NCBI RefSeq assembly: GCF_001424425.1 | Contig: NZ_LMPT01000012.1 | Coordinates: 518,074-582,073, forward strand | Direction: 5' to 3' | Length of the DNA: 64,000 nt | From: Acidovorax sp. Leaf191 | Lineage (GTDB): Bacteria > Pseudomonadota > Gammaproteobacteria > Burkholderiales > Burkholderiaceae_C | Shown here: positions 1-8,169 of the stretch, piece by piece | How positions within the stretch are numbered: position 1 is the first letter of the stretch | Layout of the letters: each line of letters begins with the position of its first letter | Notes under the pieces: generated by a model | What the model was told of the DNA's origin: nothing | What the model saw: the letters and a program-made list of their open reading frames with translations, nothing else | Database searches by the model: none | Translations under genes and position numbers: made by a program

Positions 1-441
1 CGCCGCGGCGCGCACGGTGCGCTCGATCTCTTTGACCACCTCGGGCGCGTGGCGCGGGGCGCGCAGCCAGTTCAGGCGGTTGACCTTGCCGGTGCGGTCG
101 ATGTCCACTTCGAGCACGCCGATGGCATACAGCTGCGGTGGCAGCTTGCCCTTGAAGATGCGTTCGCTGTTGAGTCCGTACAGGTGGGTGGCGCCGTCCT
201 GGCGGTAGGCTTTGGGCGTGGCGGCAGCCGATGCGCGGGCCGAGCCTGCGGCGGCGGGCACGGGGCCTTTCACGGCCGGGGTGTCCGGGGCTGCCGGCGA
301 GCGGCTTTCCGGCTCGGGCGTCGGGGTGGGCTCGGGGCCGGATCTGCACGCTGCGACCAGGGCCGCGCCGGCGGCCATGATGCCTGCCAGCAGCCAGTGG
401 CTGCTCTTGCCGTTGGGGCCTGGGGGCGGGGTGTTGGACAT
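1..441 (-). CDS. Putative lipoprotein, C-terminus cut by window edge
   Basis: The frame opens with MSNTPPPG, followed by a hydrophobic stretch ending in a lipobox-like LVAAC at about residues 28-32, so export and lipidation are likely. A Pro/Ala-rich low-complexity linker follows, then a compact region containing IGVLEVDIDRTGKVNRL. That pattern resembles the C-terminal TonB-type fold, where one strand carries V-x-IDRxGKV. The end of the gene lies outside the window. It is divergent from xdhC. Function is not known; a periplasmic TonB-C-like or scaffold lipoprotein is my best guess, at low certainty. Confidence 0.6.
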   Translation of the reverse strand, partial: MSNTPPPGPNGKSSHWLLAGIMAAGAALVAACRSGPEPTPTPEPESRSPAAPDTPAVKGPVPAAAGSARASAAATPKAYRQDGATHLYGLNSERIFKGKLPPQLYAIGVLEVDIDRTGKVNRLNWLRAPRHAPEVVKEIERTVRAAA

Positions 442-523
442 GGTGGGGTGGCTCGTGGTGGGTGGCCGAAGGCGCTCGCCGTTCAGGCGGCGCCGCCGGG
501 CCTGATGTAGTACGAAAAGGACG

Positions 524-1339
524 ATGGCGGTGGAACACTTGCGTTTGTTGCTGGAAGGCCTTGCGGCCGCGCCTGCCTGCCTGGTCAGGGTGGAGTCTAC
601 CCAAGGGTCCGTGCCGCGTGAACCCGGGGCCTGGATGGCCGTGTTCGCCGATGGGTTCGTGGGCACCATCGGCGGCGGGCACCTGGAGCACCAGGCCATG
701 GCCGAGGCGCGCCGACGCCTGGCGGGCGTACCGTCGCCGCCGGGTGACGGTCCGATGCGCTTTGCGCTCGGCCCGGCCCTGGGGCAGTGCTGTGGCGGGG
801 TGGTGCACCTGGCGTTCGAGCTGCTGACCGCAGGCGACGCGCCCACGCTCGCCGAGCGCCTGGCGCCCCGCCTGCACCCGGTGGCGCTGTTCGGCGGCGG
901 GCATGTGGGCCACGCGCTGGCGCGGGTGCTGGCGCCGCTGCCGTTTGCACTCACCTGGATCGACAGCCGCGACGGGATCTTTCCGCAGCCTGCGCCGGAT
1001 GGCGTGGCCTGCGAGCATTCGGACCCGGTGCAGATGGCGGTGCCGGGGCTGGCGCCGGGCACGCGCGTGCTGATCATGAGCTTCAGCCACGCCGAAGACC
1101 TGGACGTGGTGGCCGCTTGCCTGCGCCGCCAGCGGGAGCGGCAGGATCTGCCGTTCATCGGCCTCATCGGCAGCAAGACCAAGTGGGCGACATTCTCCAA
1201 CCGCCTGCACGGACGCGGCTTTGCGCCGGAGGAGCTGGCGCAGGTGACCTGCCCGATCGGCGTGCCGGGCATTGGGGGCAAGGAGCCCGAGGTCATCGCG
1301 GTGGCGGTGGCTGCGCAGTTGCTGCAGACGCTGGGTTGA
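524..1339 (+). CDS. xdhC: Xanthine dehydrogenase accessory protein XdhC
   Basis: XdhC binds and delivers the sulfurated molybdenum cofactor to xanthine dehydrogenase in the cytoplasm. The 271-residue protein has the family architecture: an N-terminal XdhC/CoxI domain with the conserved GQCCGG motif (Cys89-Cys90), and a C-terminal Rossmann domain beginning VALFGGGHVG and ending with GLIGSKTKW. The ATG follows an AAAAGGA ribosome-binding site. The xdhAB structural genes are not in the window. The urate hydroxylase gene puuD lies about 5 kb downstream, which fits a purine degradation region (hypoxanthine to xanthine to urate). Its 3' side is a repeat-filled spacer. Confidence 0.93.
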   Translation: MAVEHLRLLLEGLAAAPACLVRVESTQGSVPREPGAWMAVFADGFVGTIGGGHLEHQAMAEARRRLAGVPSPPGDGPMRFALGPALGQCCGGVVHLAFELLTAGDAPTLAERLAPRLHPVALFGGGHVGHALARVLAPLPFALTWIDSRDGIFPQPAPDGVACEHSDPVQMAVPGLAPGTRVLIMSFSHAEDLDVVAACLRRQRERQDLPFIGLIGSKTKWATFSNRLHGRGFAPEELAQVTCPIGVPGIGGKEPEVIAVAVAAQLLQTLG

Positions 1340-1371
1340 ATTTTCCGGAAGACGGAGCGGCGTTAGTGCGG

Positions 1372-1615
1372 CCCTTCGACAAGCTCAGGGTGAACGGTTT
1401 GGGGGGGGGTGATGAGGCTCCGTATTTCATGCTCAGCACTCCACTCCCCGCATTCCCCTGGTCTGTGTCCCAAACTCCGTTCGGACGGAGCTTGTCGAAG
1501 TCGGTGCACGGTCTGAGTGCAGCCCTTCGACAGGCTGAGCGCGAACGGTTTTGGGGCGTTGAGAACAGGGGTTCGCGCATCTGCACTCTCACCGTTCGGA
1601 CTAAGCTTGTCGAAG
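1372..1615. repeat. Four REP-like 24-26 bp repeats in alternating orientation
   Basis: The spacer between xdhC and the Bug receptor gene holds four imperfect copies of one unit. Forward copies CCCTTCGACAAGCTCAGGG.. lie at 1372-1397 and 1523-1548. Inverted copies CCGTTCGGAC..CTTGTCGAAG lie at 1477-1500 and 1592-1615. They form two inverted pairs about 80 and 45 bp apart, able to fold as large stem-loops in mRNA from both convergent genes. Very similar GACAAGCTCAGGG units are common in intergenic DNA of many Proteobacteria. They may act as transcript ends; that role is inferred. Confidence 0.8.
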
Positions 1616-1676
1616 TCAGGGCGCTGCGTGGGCGAGCAGTCCGCCGCCACGTGATCTCGCCTTCACCCCTTCTCCA

Positions 1677-2669
1677 TCACTCCGCTGTCGCCCCCGACTT
1701 CTTCACCAGCGCCGCCCAGCGCGGGATCTCCTTGGCCATGTGGTCGCGCAGTTCTTCGGGCGTGCTGCCCACGATCTCCATCGCCAACTGGTCGGTCAGC
1801 TTGGCTTTCACGTCGGGCTGCTTCAGGGCCTTGACGATCTCGGCATGCAGCCGCTGGATGATGGGCCGCGGCGTTCCCCTCGGGACGTAGATCGCCTGCC
1901 ACGACGACATCTCGAAGCCCGAGATGCCCGACTCGATCATGGTCGGCAGCTCGGGCGCCAGGGTGATGCGCTGGCCCGTGGTCACGGCCAGCAGCTTGAG
2001 CTTGCCAGCCTTGACCAGCGGCAGCGCGGCGGTGAGCTGGTCGAACATGAAGGGCACCTCGCCCGCGGCCACATCCGTCATGGCGGGGGGCGTGCCCTTG
2101 TAGGGCACGTGGGTGAGCGGCACGCCGATCAGGTCGGCCAGCATCTCGCCCGCCAGGTGGGTCGATGTGCCCGCGCCGGACGACGCAAACATGCGCTTGC
2201 TCGGGTCTTTCTTGAGCAGCGCGATGAGGTCGGCCACCGAGTTCACGCCCAGCTGGGCGTTGACGATGAGCACGTTGGGCAGGCGCGCGACCAGCGTCAC
2301 GGGCTCGAAGTCCTTCATGGGGTCGTACGGCAGCTTCTTGTACAGGCTGGCGTTGATGGCGTGTGTGCTGATGGTGCCGCCGAACAGCGTGTAGCCGTCG
2401 GGCGCGGCCTTGGCCACGTAGGCCGCGCCGATGCCGCCGGCCTGGCCGGGCTTGTTCTCGACCACGACGGATTGCTTCAGGCTCTCCTGCAGCTTGTGGG
2501 CCACGGTGCGGCCCACGATGTCGGTGGAGCCGCCCGCAGTGAACGGCACCACGTAGGTGATGGGCTTGGCGGCGGGCCAGTCCTGGGCGTGGGCGTGCGG
2601 CGTGCCCAGCAGGGCGAACAGGGAGAAGAGGGCCAGCAGCGGTGCTGTGGCGCGGTGGATGGATGGCAT
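1677..2669 (-). CDS. Bug-family (TctC-like) periplasmic solute-binding protein
   Basis: This 330-residue protein starts with a clear Sec signal peptide (cleavage after HAHAQ). It continues with the Bug/TctC signature W-P-x-KPITYVVPFTAGGSTDIVGR, then VVENKPGQAGGIGAAYVAKAAPDGYTL. Bug receptors usually bind carboxylates through water-bridged contacts and feed tripartite tricarboxylate transporters or signalling systems. It is the last gene of the minus-strand operon headed by the dehydratase, so the ligand is probably a sugar acid or its breakdown product (inference). No TctAB permease is adjacent; tctBA lies about 22 kb away. Confidence 0.92.
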   Translation of the reverse strand: MPSIHRATAPLLALFSLFALLGTPHAHAQDWPAAKPITYVVPFTAGGSTDIVGRTVAHKLQESLKQSVVVENKPGQAGGIGAAYVAKAAPDGYTLFGGTISTHAINASLYKKLPYDPMKDFEPVTLVARLPNVLIVNAQLGVNSVADLIALLKKDPSKRMFASSGAGTSTHLAGEMLADLIGVPLTHVPYKGTPPAMTDVAAGEVPFMFDQLTAALPLVKAGKLKLLAVTTGQRITLAPELPTMIESGISGFEMSSWQAIYVPRGTPRPIIQRLHAEIVKALKQPDVKAKLTDQLAMEIVGSTPEELRDHMAKEIPRWAALVKKSGATAE

Positions 2670-2761
2670 GGTTTTGTCTCCGGGTGGTGGTGAAGGTCGG
2701 GCGCCCTGGCGTTTTTCGTTCTGGTCGGCTGCCCGGGTGGCTCAAAAGGTGAGCAAGTTTT

Positions 2762-3478
2762 TCAGCGCCCTTGTGCGGCGCGCCAGGTGGCGAAGTCGGT
2801 GCGCGCGTGCTCGTCGCTGGGCGGGTACAGGCCGATGATGGAGCGGCCACCCAGCACCTGCTCCTGCACGAAGTCCTCGAACACGGTCATCTCGGTGGCC
2901 TCGGCGGCGACTTCGTCGGCCAGGTGGGCGGGGATCACGATCACGCCTTCGGCGTCGCCTACGATCACGTCACCGGGGAACACCGGTGCATCGCCGCAGC
3001 CGATGGGGCCGTTGATCTCGATGGCTTCGTGCAGCGTGAGGTTGGTGGGCGCGCTGGGGCGTGCGTGGTAGGCGGGCATGCTGTATTGGGCGATGTCGGG
3101 GCTGTCGCGAAAGCCGCCGTCGGTGACCACGCCCGCCACGCCGCGCTGCATGAGCCGCGCCACCAAAATGCCGCCGGCCGAGGCGGCGCGCGCGTCCTTG
3201 CGGCTGTCGATGACCAGCACCGCGCCCACGGGGCATTGCTCCACGGCCACGCGCTGGGGGTGGTCGCGGTTCTGGAACACTCCAATGGGGTTGCGGTCCT
3301 CCCGCGCCGGCATGTAGCGCAGGGTGAAGGCCTCGCCCACCATGTTGGGCAGGCCCGGGTTCAGGGGCAGCACGCCCTGGATGAACTGGTTGCGCAGGCC
3401 GCGCTTGAAGAGTGCGGTGCACAGCGTGGCGGTGCTGACCTTCATCAGCAGCGCGCGGGTGGCGGGGGTCATGGGCAT
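2762..3478 (-). CDS. RraA-like / HMG-type aldolase family protein
   Basis: A 238-residue RraA/MenG-fold protein. It shows the GVVTDGGFRD segment, the Gly-Gly...Arg-Asp core that in HMG/CHA aldolases binds pyruvate enolate and metal; true RraA regulators keep a similar fold without aldolase activity. It is much longer than E. coli RraA (161 residues). It sits 9 bp downstream of a sugar-acid dehydratase. I therefore read it as a class II aldolase-type enzyme cleaving the 2-keto-3-deoxy acid made by that dehydratase, rather than an RNase regulator. That reading is from context; the family assignment is direct. Confidence 0.82.
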   Translation of the reverse strand: MPMTPATRALLMKVSTATLCTALFKRGLRNQFIQGVLPLNPGLPNMVGEAFTLRYMPAREDRNPIGVFQNRDHPQRVAVEQCPVGAVLVIDSRKDARAASAGGILVARLMQRGVAGVVTDGGFRDSPDIAQYSMPAYHARPSAPTNLTLHEAIEINGPIGCGDAPVFPGDVIVGDAEGVIVIPAHLADEVAAEATEMTVFEDFVQEQVLGGRSIIGLYPPSDEHARTDFATWRAAQGR

Positions 3479-3487
3479 CAGCTCCGT

Positions 3488-5218
3488 TCAGAAAATGTCG
3501 GGTTCGGGAACCGCCTTGCCGAAGGTGGTCTCCAGGAAGTCGAAGTCGCAGCCCTCGTCGGCCTGCAGGATGTGCCGGCCGAACATCCAGCCGTAGCCGC
3601 GCTCGTAGCGCGGGGGCGGCGGCGTCCAGGCGCTGCGGCGTGTGGCGAGTTCGTCGTCGGTGATCTCCAGGTGGATGGTGCGGGCGGGCACGTCCACCGT
3701 GATGCGGTCGCCGGTGAGCACCAGCGCCAGCGGGCCGCCCACGGCCGCCTCGGGCGAGCAGTGCAGCAGGCAGCCGCCATAGCTGGTGCCGCTCATGCGG
3801 GCGTCGGACAGGCGCAGCATGTCCGTCACGCCTTGCTTGAGCAGCTTGGTGGGGATGGGCAGCATGCCCCATTCGGGCATGCCGGCCCCGCGCGGGCCGG
3901 CGTTGCGCAGCACCAGGATGTCGTCGCCCGTGACGTCGAGGTCCGGGTCGTCCACCGCCTTCTTGAGCGAGGGGTAGTCGTCGAACACCAGCGCCCGGCC
4001 CGTGTGGCGCAGCAGGTGCGGCGCACAGGCGCTGGGCTTGATGACCACGCCGTCGGGCGCCAGGTTGCCGCGCAGCACGGCCAGCGCGCCCTCGGCGTAG
4101 ATGGGGTTGTCGATGGGGCGGATCACGTCGTCGTGGTAGACCTCGGCGCCCGCGATGTTCTCGCCCAGGGTCTTGCCGTTGACGGTGAGCGCGTCGGTGT
4201 GCAGGTGGCCGCGGATGCGCTCCAGCAGGGCGCGCAGGCCGCCTGCGTAGAAGAAGTCTTCCATCAGGTAGGCGTCCCCGCTCGGGCGGATGTTGGCGAT
4301 CACCGGCACGCGCCGGCTGGCCGCGTCGAAGTCGGACAGGTCCACCGGGTGCCCCGCGCGGCGCGACATGGCGATGAGGTGGATGATGGCGTTGGTCGAG
4401 CAGCCCATGGCCATCGCGCAGGCGATGCCGTTCTCGAAGTGGGCGCGGGTGAGCATCTTCGCGGGCGTGAGGTCGTCCCACACCATCTCGACGATACGGC
4501 GCCCGCACTCGGCGCTCATGCGCACATGGTTGGCGTCGGCCGCAGGAATGCTGGACGCGCCGGGCAGCGCCAGGCCCACGGCCTCGGCGATGCCCATCAT
4601 GGTGGCGGCCGTGCCCATGGTCATGCAGGTGCCGTGGCTGCGCGCGATGCCGGCTTCCATCTCGCTCCAGGCCTGGTCGGACAGGCGGCCGGCGCGGCGC
4701 TCGTCCCAGTACTTGAAGGCGTCCGAGCCCGAGCCCAGCACCTTGCCGCGCCAGTTGCCGCGCAGCATGGGGCCGGCCGGCAGGTAGATGAAGGGCAGGC
4801 CCATGCTGAGCGCGCCCATGGTCAGGCCCGGCGTGGTCTTGTCGCAGCCGCCCATCAGCACGGCGCCATCGACCGGGTGGCTGCGCAGCAGCTCTTCGGT
4901 TTCCATCGCCAGGAAGTTGCGGTACAGCATGGTGGTGGGCTTGACCATGCTCTCGCTCAGCGAGATGGCCGGCAGCTCCAGCGGAAAGCCACCCGCCTGC
5001 AGGATGCCGCGCTTGACGTCGTCCACCCGCTGCTTGAAGTGCGAATGGCACTGGTTGGCGTCGCTCCAGGTGTTGATGATGGCGATGACGGGCTTGCCCA
5101 TCCAGTCGTCGTAGCCGTAGCCCATCTGCAAGACGCGCGAGCGGTGGCCGAAGGAGCGGAAGTCGTCAGCAGCGAACCAGCGGGCGCTGCGCAAGGAATC
5201 TGGGGTGCGTCGGGTCAT
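3488..5218 (-). CDS. IlvD/Edd family sugar-acid dehydratase (L-arabinonate dehydratase-like)
   Basis: This 576-residue enzyme belongs to the IlvD/Edd family of Fe-S dehydratases, which turn aldonic acids into 2-keto-3-deoxy acids. The three cluster-ligand contexts are present: NQCHSH near residue 70, MGGCDKTTPG, and SHGTCMTMGTAATM. The sequence resembles pentonate dehydratases (L-arabinonate or D-xylonate type) more than IlvD, but the exact substrate cannot be read from sequence. It heads an operon with the RraA-like and Bug genes and is divergent from a GntR regulator, with only 52 bp between the two start codons. Confidence 0.88.
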   Translation of the reverse strand: MTRRTPDSLRSARWFAADDFRSFGHRSRVLQMGYGYDDWMGKPVIAIINTWSDANQCHSHFKQRVDDVKRGILQAGGFPLELPAISLSESMVKPTTMLYRNFLAMETEELLRSHPVDGAVLMGGCDKTTPGLTMGALSMGLPFIYLPAGPMLRGNWRGKVLGSGSDAFKYWDERRAGRLSDQAWSEMEAGIARSHGTCMTMGTAATMMGIAEAVGLALPGASSIPAADANHVRMSAECGRRIVEMVWDDLTPAKMLTRAHFENGIACAMAMGCSTNAIIHLIAMSRRAGHPVDLSDFDAASRRVPVIANIRPSGDAYLMEDFFYAGGLRALLERIRGHLHTDALTVNGKTLGENIAGAEVYHDDVIRPIDNPIYAEGALAVLRGNLAPDGVVIKPSACAPHLLRHTGRALVFDDYPSLKKAVDDPDLDVTGDDILVLRNAGPRGAGMPEWGMLPIPTKLLKQGVTDMLRLSDARMSGTSYGGCLLHCSPEAAVGGPLALVLTGDRITVDVPARTIHLEITDDELATRRSAWTPPPPRYERGYGWMFGRHILQADEGCDFDFLETTFGKAVPEPDIF

Positions 5219-5246
5219 CGTGGTGCATTAAAACACTAATATATCA

Positions 5247-5261
5247 CTCGCGCAATGCGAG
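5247..5261. promoter_or_regulatory. Candidate GntR operator in divergent promoter
   Basis: In the 52-bp AT-rich spacer between the dehydratase and gntR starts lies the inverted repeat CTCGC-gcaat-GCGAG. It overlaps the likely leader of the regulator gene. An AATATAT stretch just beside it could serve as a -10 element for either direction. Autoregulation and control of the catabolic operon by the FCD-type regulator is inferred. Confidence 0.4.
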
Positions 5262-5270
5262 AATCTTCCG

Positions 5271-5966
5271 ATGTCTTTGACCCGCAAAATCAAGCTGGAC
5301 CGCTCGCGCCTGGCCGCCCCCCAGGTGCTGGAAACGCTGCGCCACGCCATCCTGTCGCTGGAGCTGGCGCCGGGCGCGGTGCTGGTGCGCAGCGAGCTGG
5401 CCCAGCAGTTCGGCGTGAGCCAGACGCCCGTGCGCGAAGCGCTGTTGCGGTTGGAGGAAGAAGGGCTGGTGGATGTGTTCCCCCAGCACGCCACGCTGGT
5501 CTCGCGCATCGACGTGGTGGCGGCGCGCGAGGCGCATTTCCTGCGGCGCTCCATCGAACTGGAAATCCTGCACCAGCTCGCGGCCGAGGCGCCGCCGGGC
5601 CTGCTGGCACAGCTGGAAGCGCAGATCGCGCTGCAGGCATCGCTGGCTGCGGCGCAACGCTACGGCGACTTTGTGGATGCCGACCGGCGCTTTCACCAGC
5701 TCATGTACGAGGCCGCGGCGGTGCCGGGGCTGTGGGTGCTGGTGGAGAGGTCGTCCGGCCATGTGGATCGCCTCCGCCGCCTGCATCTGCCCACGGCGGG
5801 CAAGACCGAGGCCATTTTGGCGGACCACCGTGCCATCGTGGCGGCCATCGGCCAGGGCGACGCGGCAGGCGCCCAGCGGGCCGCGCGGGATCACTTGTCG
5901 GGCACGCTGAGTGCGGTGGACGCCATCTGCGCGCAGTACCCAGACTACATTGCAGTAGACCGCTGA
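5271..5966 (+). CDS. GntR family (FadR subfamily, FCD domain) transcriptional regulator
   Basis: The 231-residue protein has an N-terminal winged helix-turn-helix (residues ~20-75, with ELAQQFGVSQTPVREALLRLEEEGLV, the classic GntR recognition helix). An all-helical FCD ligand domain follows, containing the D-x-x-FH element (DADRRFHQLM) and a later H (DHLSG) that usually coordinate metal. FCD regulators respond to small organic acids. Placement opposite the dehydratase operon makes it the likely repressor of that pathway, induced by the sugar acid or its keto-deoxy product (inference). Confidence 0.93.
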   Translation: MSLTRKIKLDRSRLAAPQVLETLRHAILSLELAPGAVLVRSELAQQFGVSQTPVREALLRLEEEGLVDVFPQHATLVSRIDVVAAREAHFLRRSIELEILHQLAAEAPPGLLAQLEAQIALQASLAAAQRYGDFVDADRRFHQLMYEAAAVPGLWVLVERSSGHVDRLRRLHLPTAGKTEAILADHRAIVAAIGQGDAAGAQRAARDHLSGTLSAVDAICAQYPDYIAVDR

Positions 5967-6075
5967 CCGGCCGCCTGCCGCTATCCTCGGGACAACCCGG
6001 GGGTTTGCCTGCTGGCTTCCAAGGCGGAAAGTGCATACACTTCGTGTCCACAAACGGTGGTCGCAGCGGTGCCCC

Positions 6076-6094
6076 GGCATGCCAATTGCATGCC
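6076..6094. promoter_or_regulatory. Perfect inverted repeat upstream of puuD
   Basis: GGCATGC-caatt-GCATGCC is a perfect 7-5-7 palindrome in the 277-bp spacer between gntR and puuD. It is about 150 bp before the puuD start and is a plausible operator for a purine-responsive regulator. No regulator is identified. Confidence 0.35.
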
Positions 6095-6201
6095 AAGGTG
6101 CGCGACCTTCTGGAACGTGTTGGCGATCTACCCGTTGTGGAAGATCACCAGCCCGTTCTGTCTTGCTCAGAGCGCCCGCAGTGGTGAGCAGGTTGCACAC
6201 A

Positions 6202-6222
6202 GGCGGCGCGCCCTGCGCCGCC
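6202..6222 (+). other. GC hairpin directly upstream of puuD
   Basis: GGCGGCGC-gccct-GCGCCGCC folds into an 8-bp GC stem ending about 20 bases before the puuD ATG and just before its ribosome-binding region. It could limit translation or be a processed 5' end. No run of T follows, so it is not an intrinsic terminator. Confidence 0.45.
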
Positions 6223-6243
6223 AAAGTTGATTGAGAGATTTCC

Positions 6244-7563
6244 ATGGAAAGCTACTTTCTCGACTGGGCCAACCTGCTGCTGCGCTGGGTCCATGTCATC
6301 ACCGCCATCGCCTGGATCGGCTCGTCGTTCTACTTCGTCTTTCTGGACAGCAGTCTCACGCCGCCCGAGGACGAAGACCTGAAGAAGCAGGGTGTTTCCG
6401 GCGAGCTCTGGGCCGTGCACGGCGGCGGTTTCTACCACCCGGTCAAGTTCGCCGTCTCGCCGCCCAAGCTGCCCGGCCACCTGCACTGGTTCTTCTGGGA
6501 AAGCTACAGCACCTGGATCAGCGGTTTTGCGCTGTTCACGGTGTCATACCTGTACAGCGCCAGCACCTACCTCATCGACAAGTCGCGCATGGACTGGGCC
6601 CCCGCCACGGCCATCGTGGTGGCGCTGGCGTTCTTCGTCGTGTTCTGGCTGCTGTACGACGCGATCTGCCGCATCTTCGGCCAGAAGAAGAACGGCGACG
6701 CCATCGTGGGCGCGCTGGTGTTCGGGCTGGTGTGCATCGCATCGTGGCTGGCCTGCCACTGGTTTGCAGGGCGCGCCGCCTTCCTGCTGGTGGGCGCGAT
6801 GATCGCCACCGCGATGAGCGCCAACGTGTTCTTCTGGATCATCCCCGGCCAGCGCACGGTCATCCGCCAGATCCGCACCGGCCAGGACGTGGACCCCATC
6901 CACGGCAAGCGCGGCAAGCAGCGCAGCGTGCACAACACGTACTTCACGCTGCCGGTGCTGTTTGCGATGCTGAGCAACCACTACAGCTTTACCTGGAGCC
7001 ACCCGCAGAACTGGCTGGTGCTGATCTTGATGATGTTCGCGGGCGCCGCCATCCGCCAGTTCTTCGTGGCGCGCCACGGCTACAAGCTGGGGCGCAACGG
7101 CAACCCGCTGCCGTACGCGCTGGTGGGGGTGGTGGTCATCCTGGGCGTGATCGCGTGGATGCGGCCTGCGCCGGTGGTGGCTGCGGCGACACCCGCAGCG
7201 CCCGCGGTATCCACAGCGACTGCAGCTGCTGCAGCAACAGACCCTGCTTCTGCCGCCGCCAATGGGAGTGCTACTGTTTCGATAGCTGGTAGCACAGGTG
7301 GATCCAGCGGTAGCGCCCCAAATGACTACGCGACGCTGCAACCCGTTCTGGCCCAGCGCTGCTACATGTGCCACGGCGAGCAGGTGCAGATGAAGAACCT
7401 GCGACTGGACGCGCCCGCCAGCGTCAAGCAGCATGCACAGGCTATCTACCAGCAGGTGGTGGTGCAGAAGTTGATGCCGATGAACAACGCGACCGGCATG
7501 ACGGATGCGGAGCGGGCGCTGGTCAAGCGGTGGTTCGAGGCGGGGGCGGTGACGGGGCCTTGA
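6244..7563 (+). CDS. puuD: Urate hydroxylase PuuD with C-terminal cytochrome c domain
   Basis: PuuD is a membrane urate oxidase that passes electrons to its own c-type haem domain, replacing soluble uricase in many Proteobacteria. The 439-residue protein has about eight membrane helices (residues ~10-310), typical of the DUF989 part with conserved WVHVITAIAWIGSSFYF at the N-terminus. A low-complexity Ala/Ser/Thr linker (~315-365) follows, then a cytochrome c domain with the haem motif CYMCH and the methionine-containing KLMPM. Part of the linker is encoded by a copy of the dispersed ~60-bp repeat. It fits the nearby xdhC in purine breakdown. A degraded copy of its 3' end occurs at 8.85-9.0 kb. 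Confidence 0.95.
   Translation: MESYFLDWANLLLRWVHVITAIAWIGSSFYFVFLDSSLTPPEDEDLKKQGVSGELWAVHGGGFYHPVKFAVSPPKLPGHLHWFFWESYSTWISGFALFTVSYLYSASTYLIDKSRMDWAPATAIVVALAFFVVFWLLYDAICRIFGQKKNGDAIVGALVFGLVCIASWLACHWFAGRAAFLLVGAMIATAMSANVFFWIIPGQRTVIRQIRTGQDVDPIHGKRGKQRSVHNTYFTLPVLFAMLSNHYSFTWSHPQNWLVLILMMFAGAAIRQFFVARHGYKLGRNGNPLPYALVGVVVILGVIAWMRPAPVVAAATPAAPAVSTATAAAAATDPASAAANGSATVSIAGSTGGSSGSAPNDYATLQPVLAQRCYMCHGEQVQMKNLRLDAPASVKQHAQAIYQQVVVQKLMPMNNATGMTDAERALVKRWFEAGAVTGP
7270..7326 (+). repeat. Dispersed ~60-bp repeat, copy 1, in-frame in puuD linker
   Basis: The stretch begins GCTACTGTTTCGATAGCTGG and continues TAGCAC..TCCAGCGGTAG. It matches the reverse complement of the longest copy at 41296-41357 over most of its length. 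It is read in frame within the low-complexity linker (ATVSIAGSTGG) between the membrane and cytochrome parts, a position that should tolerate insertion. Confidence 0.7.
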
Positions 7564-7688
7564 AGCTCGCGGAGTGCGGGGGCAGGGGGGCAGGATCGGG
7601 TCAGGAGCGCCGGTGGCTGCAAGACGAGGCTGATGCCCTACGAGAAAGCTGAGCCGCGAGGTGTCGGGCTCCGCATTTCTGAGAAGCC

Positions 7689-8033
7689 TCACTGCGCCGC
7701 TTCAAACAATGCAGTTTCTGAGTGACTGCACGCGAGCGTGTTGCGGCGGACCCTTCCGTCAACGGTGCCCAGAATGCACATGCACCCGTCGCCCACTTTG
7801 ACGATCAAATTGTTTGCGGCCGCGTGCATGGATAAATTGCCTTGTGCCGCTATGGTTTTTACTCGGGACGCTTCCATGCTCTCAGCAAACTGCGCACAGG
7901 ATTGGGTCATTCGTTCAGAAGGCTTGGGACGAAGACTCGGGAAGAACTCTTCCAAGGCGGAATACGAGGATCCAACGATCAGTAGCGCCAACACTCCGTG
8001 CAGCCACCACTTTTGCGCGAAACTGAGCACCAT
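7689..8033 (-). CDS. Small membrane-anchored hypothetical protein
   Basis: This is a 114-residue frame not assigned to any family. The ATG follows AGGA at good spacing (a TTG lies one codon earlier). The N-terminus has a single hydrophobic helix (WWLHGVLALLIVGSSYSAL) after a short positive region, so it is probably anchored facing the periplasm. Three cysteines lie in the C-terminal part (CAQF, DGCMCIL). Base composition is less GC-rich than the neighbouring metabolic genes. It lies in a patch of small minus-strand genes inserted between puuD and the EAL-GGDEF gene. Confidence 0.55.
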   Translation of the reverse strand: MVLSFAQKWWLHGVLALLIVGSSYSALEEFFPSLRPKPSERMTQSCAQFAESMEASRVKTIAAQGNLSMHAAANNLIVKVGDGCMCILGTVDGRVRRNTLACSHSETALFEAAQ

Positions 8034-8169
8034 CAAGCGTCCTGCCGATGTCTGATGGTCGTCGATGCAGGAACTGCTGCAAGACGCGCGCCCTGGCGGG
8101 TCAGGGCGATGGCGAAATCAAGGTAGATGGCTACTGGGATGTGCAACATGGAAGCATGTCTCGTTGACC

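Noticed and set aside
1340-1676. CRISPR-like array, because of four similar units
   Set aside because: Units alternate in orientation, spacing is uneven and no cas genes are near; they are REP-like.
2771-5239. Very long plus-strand open frame opposite the dehydratase operon
   Set aside because: It is a high-GC shadow: His/Gly/Ala-rich with no domain, entirely antisense to three well-supported genes.
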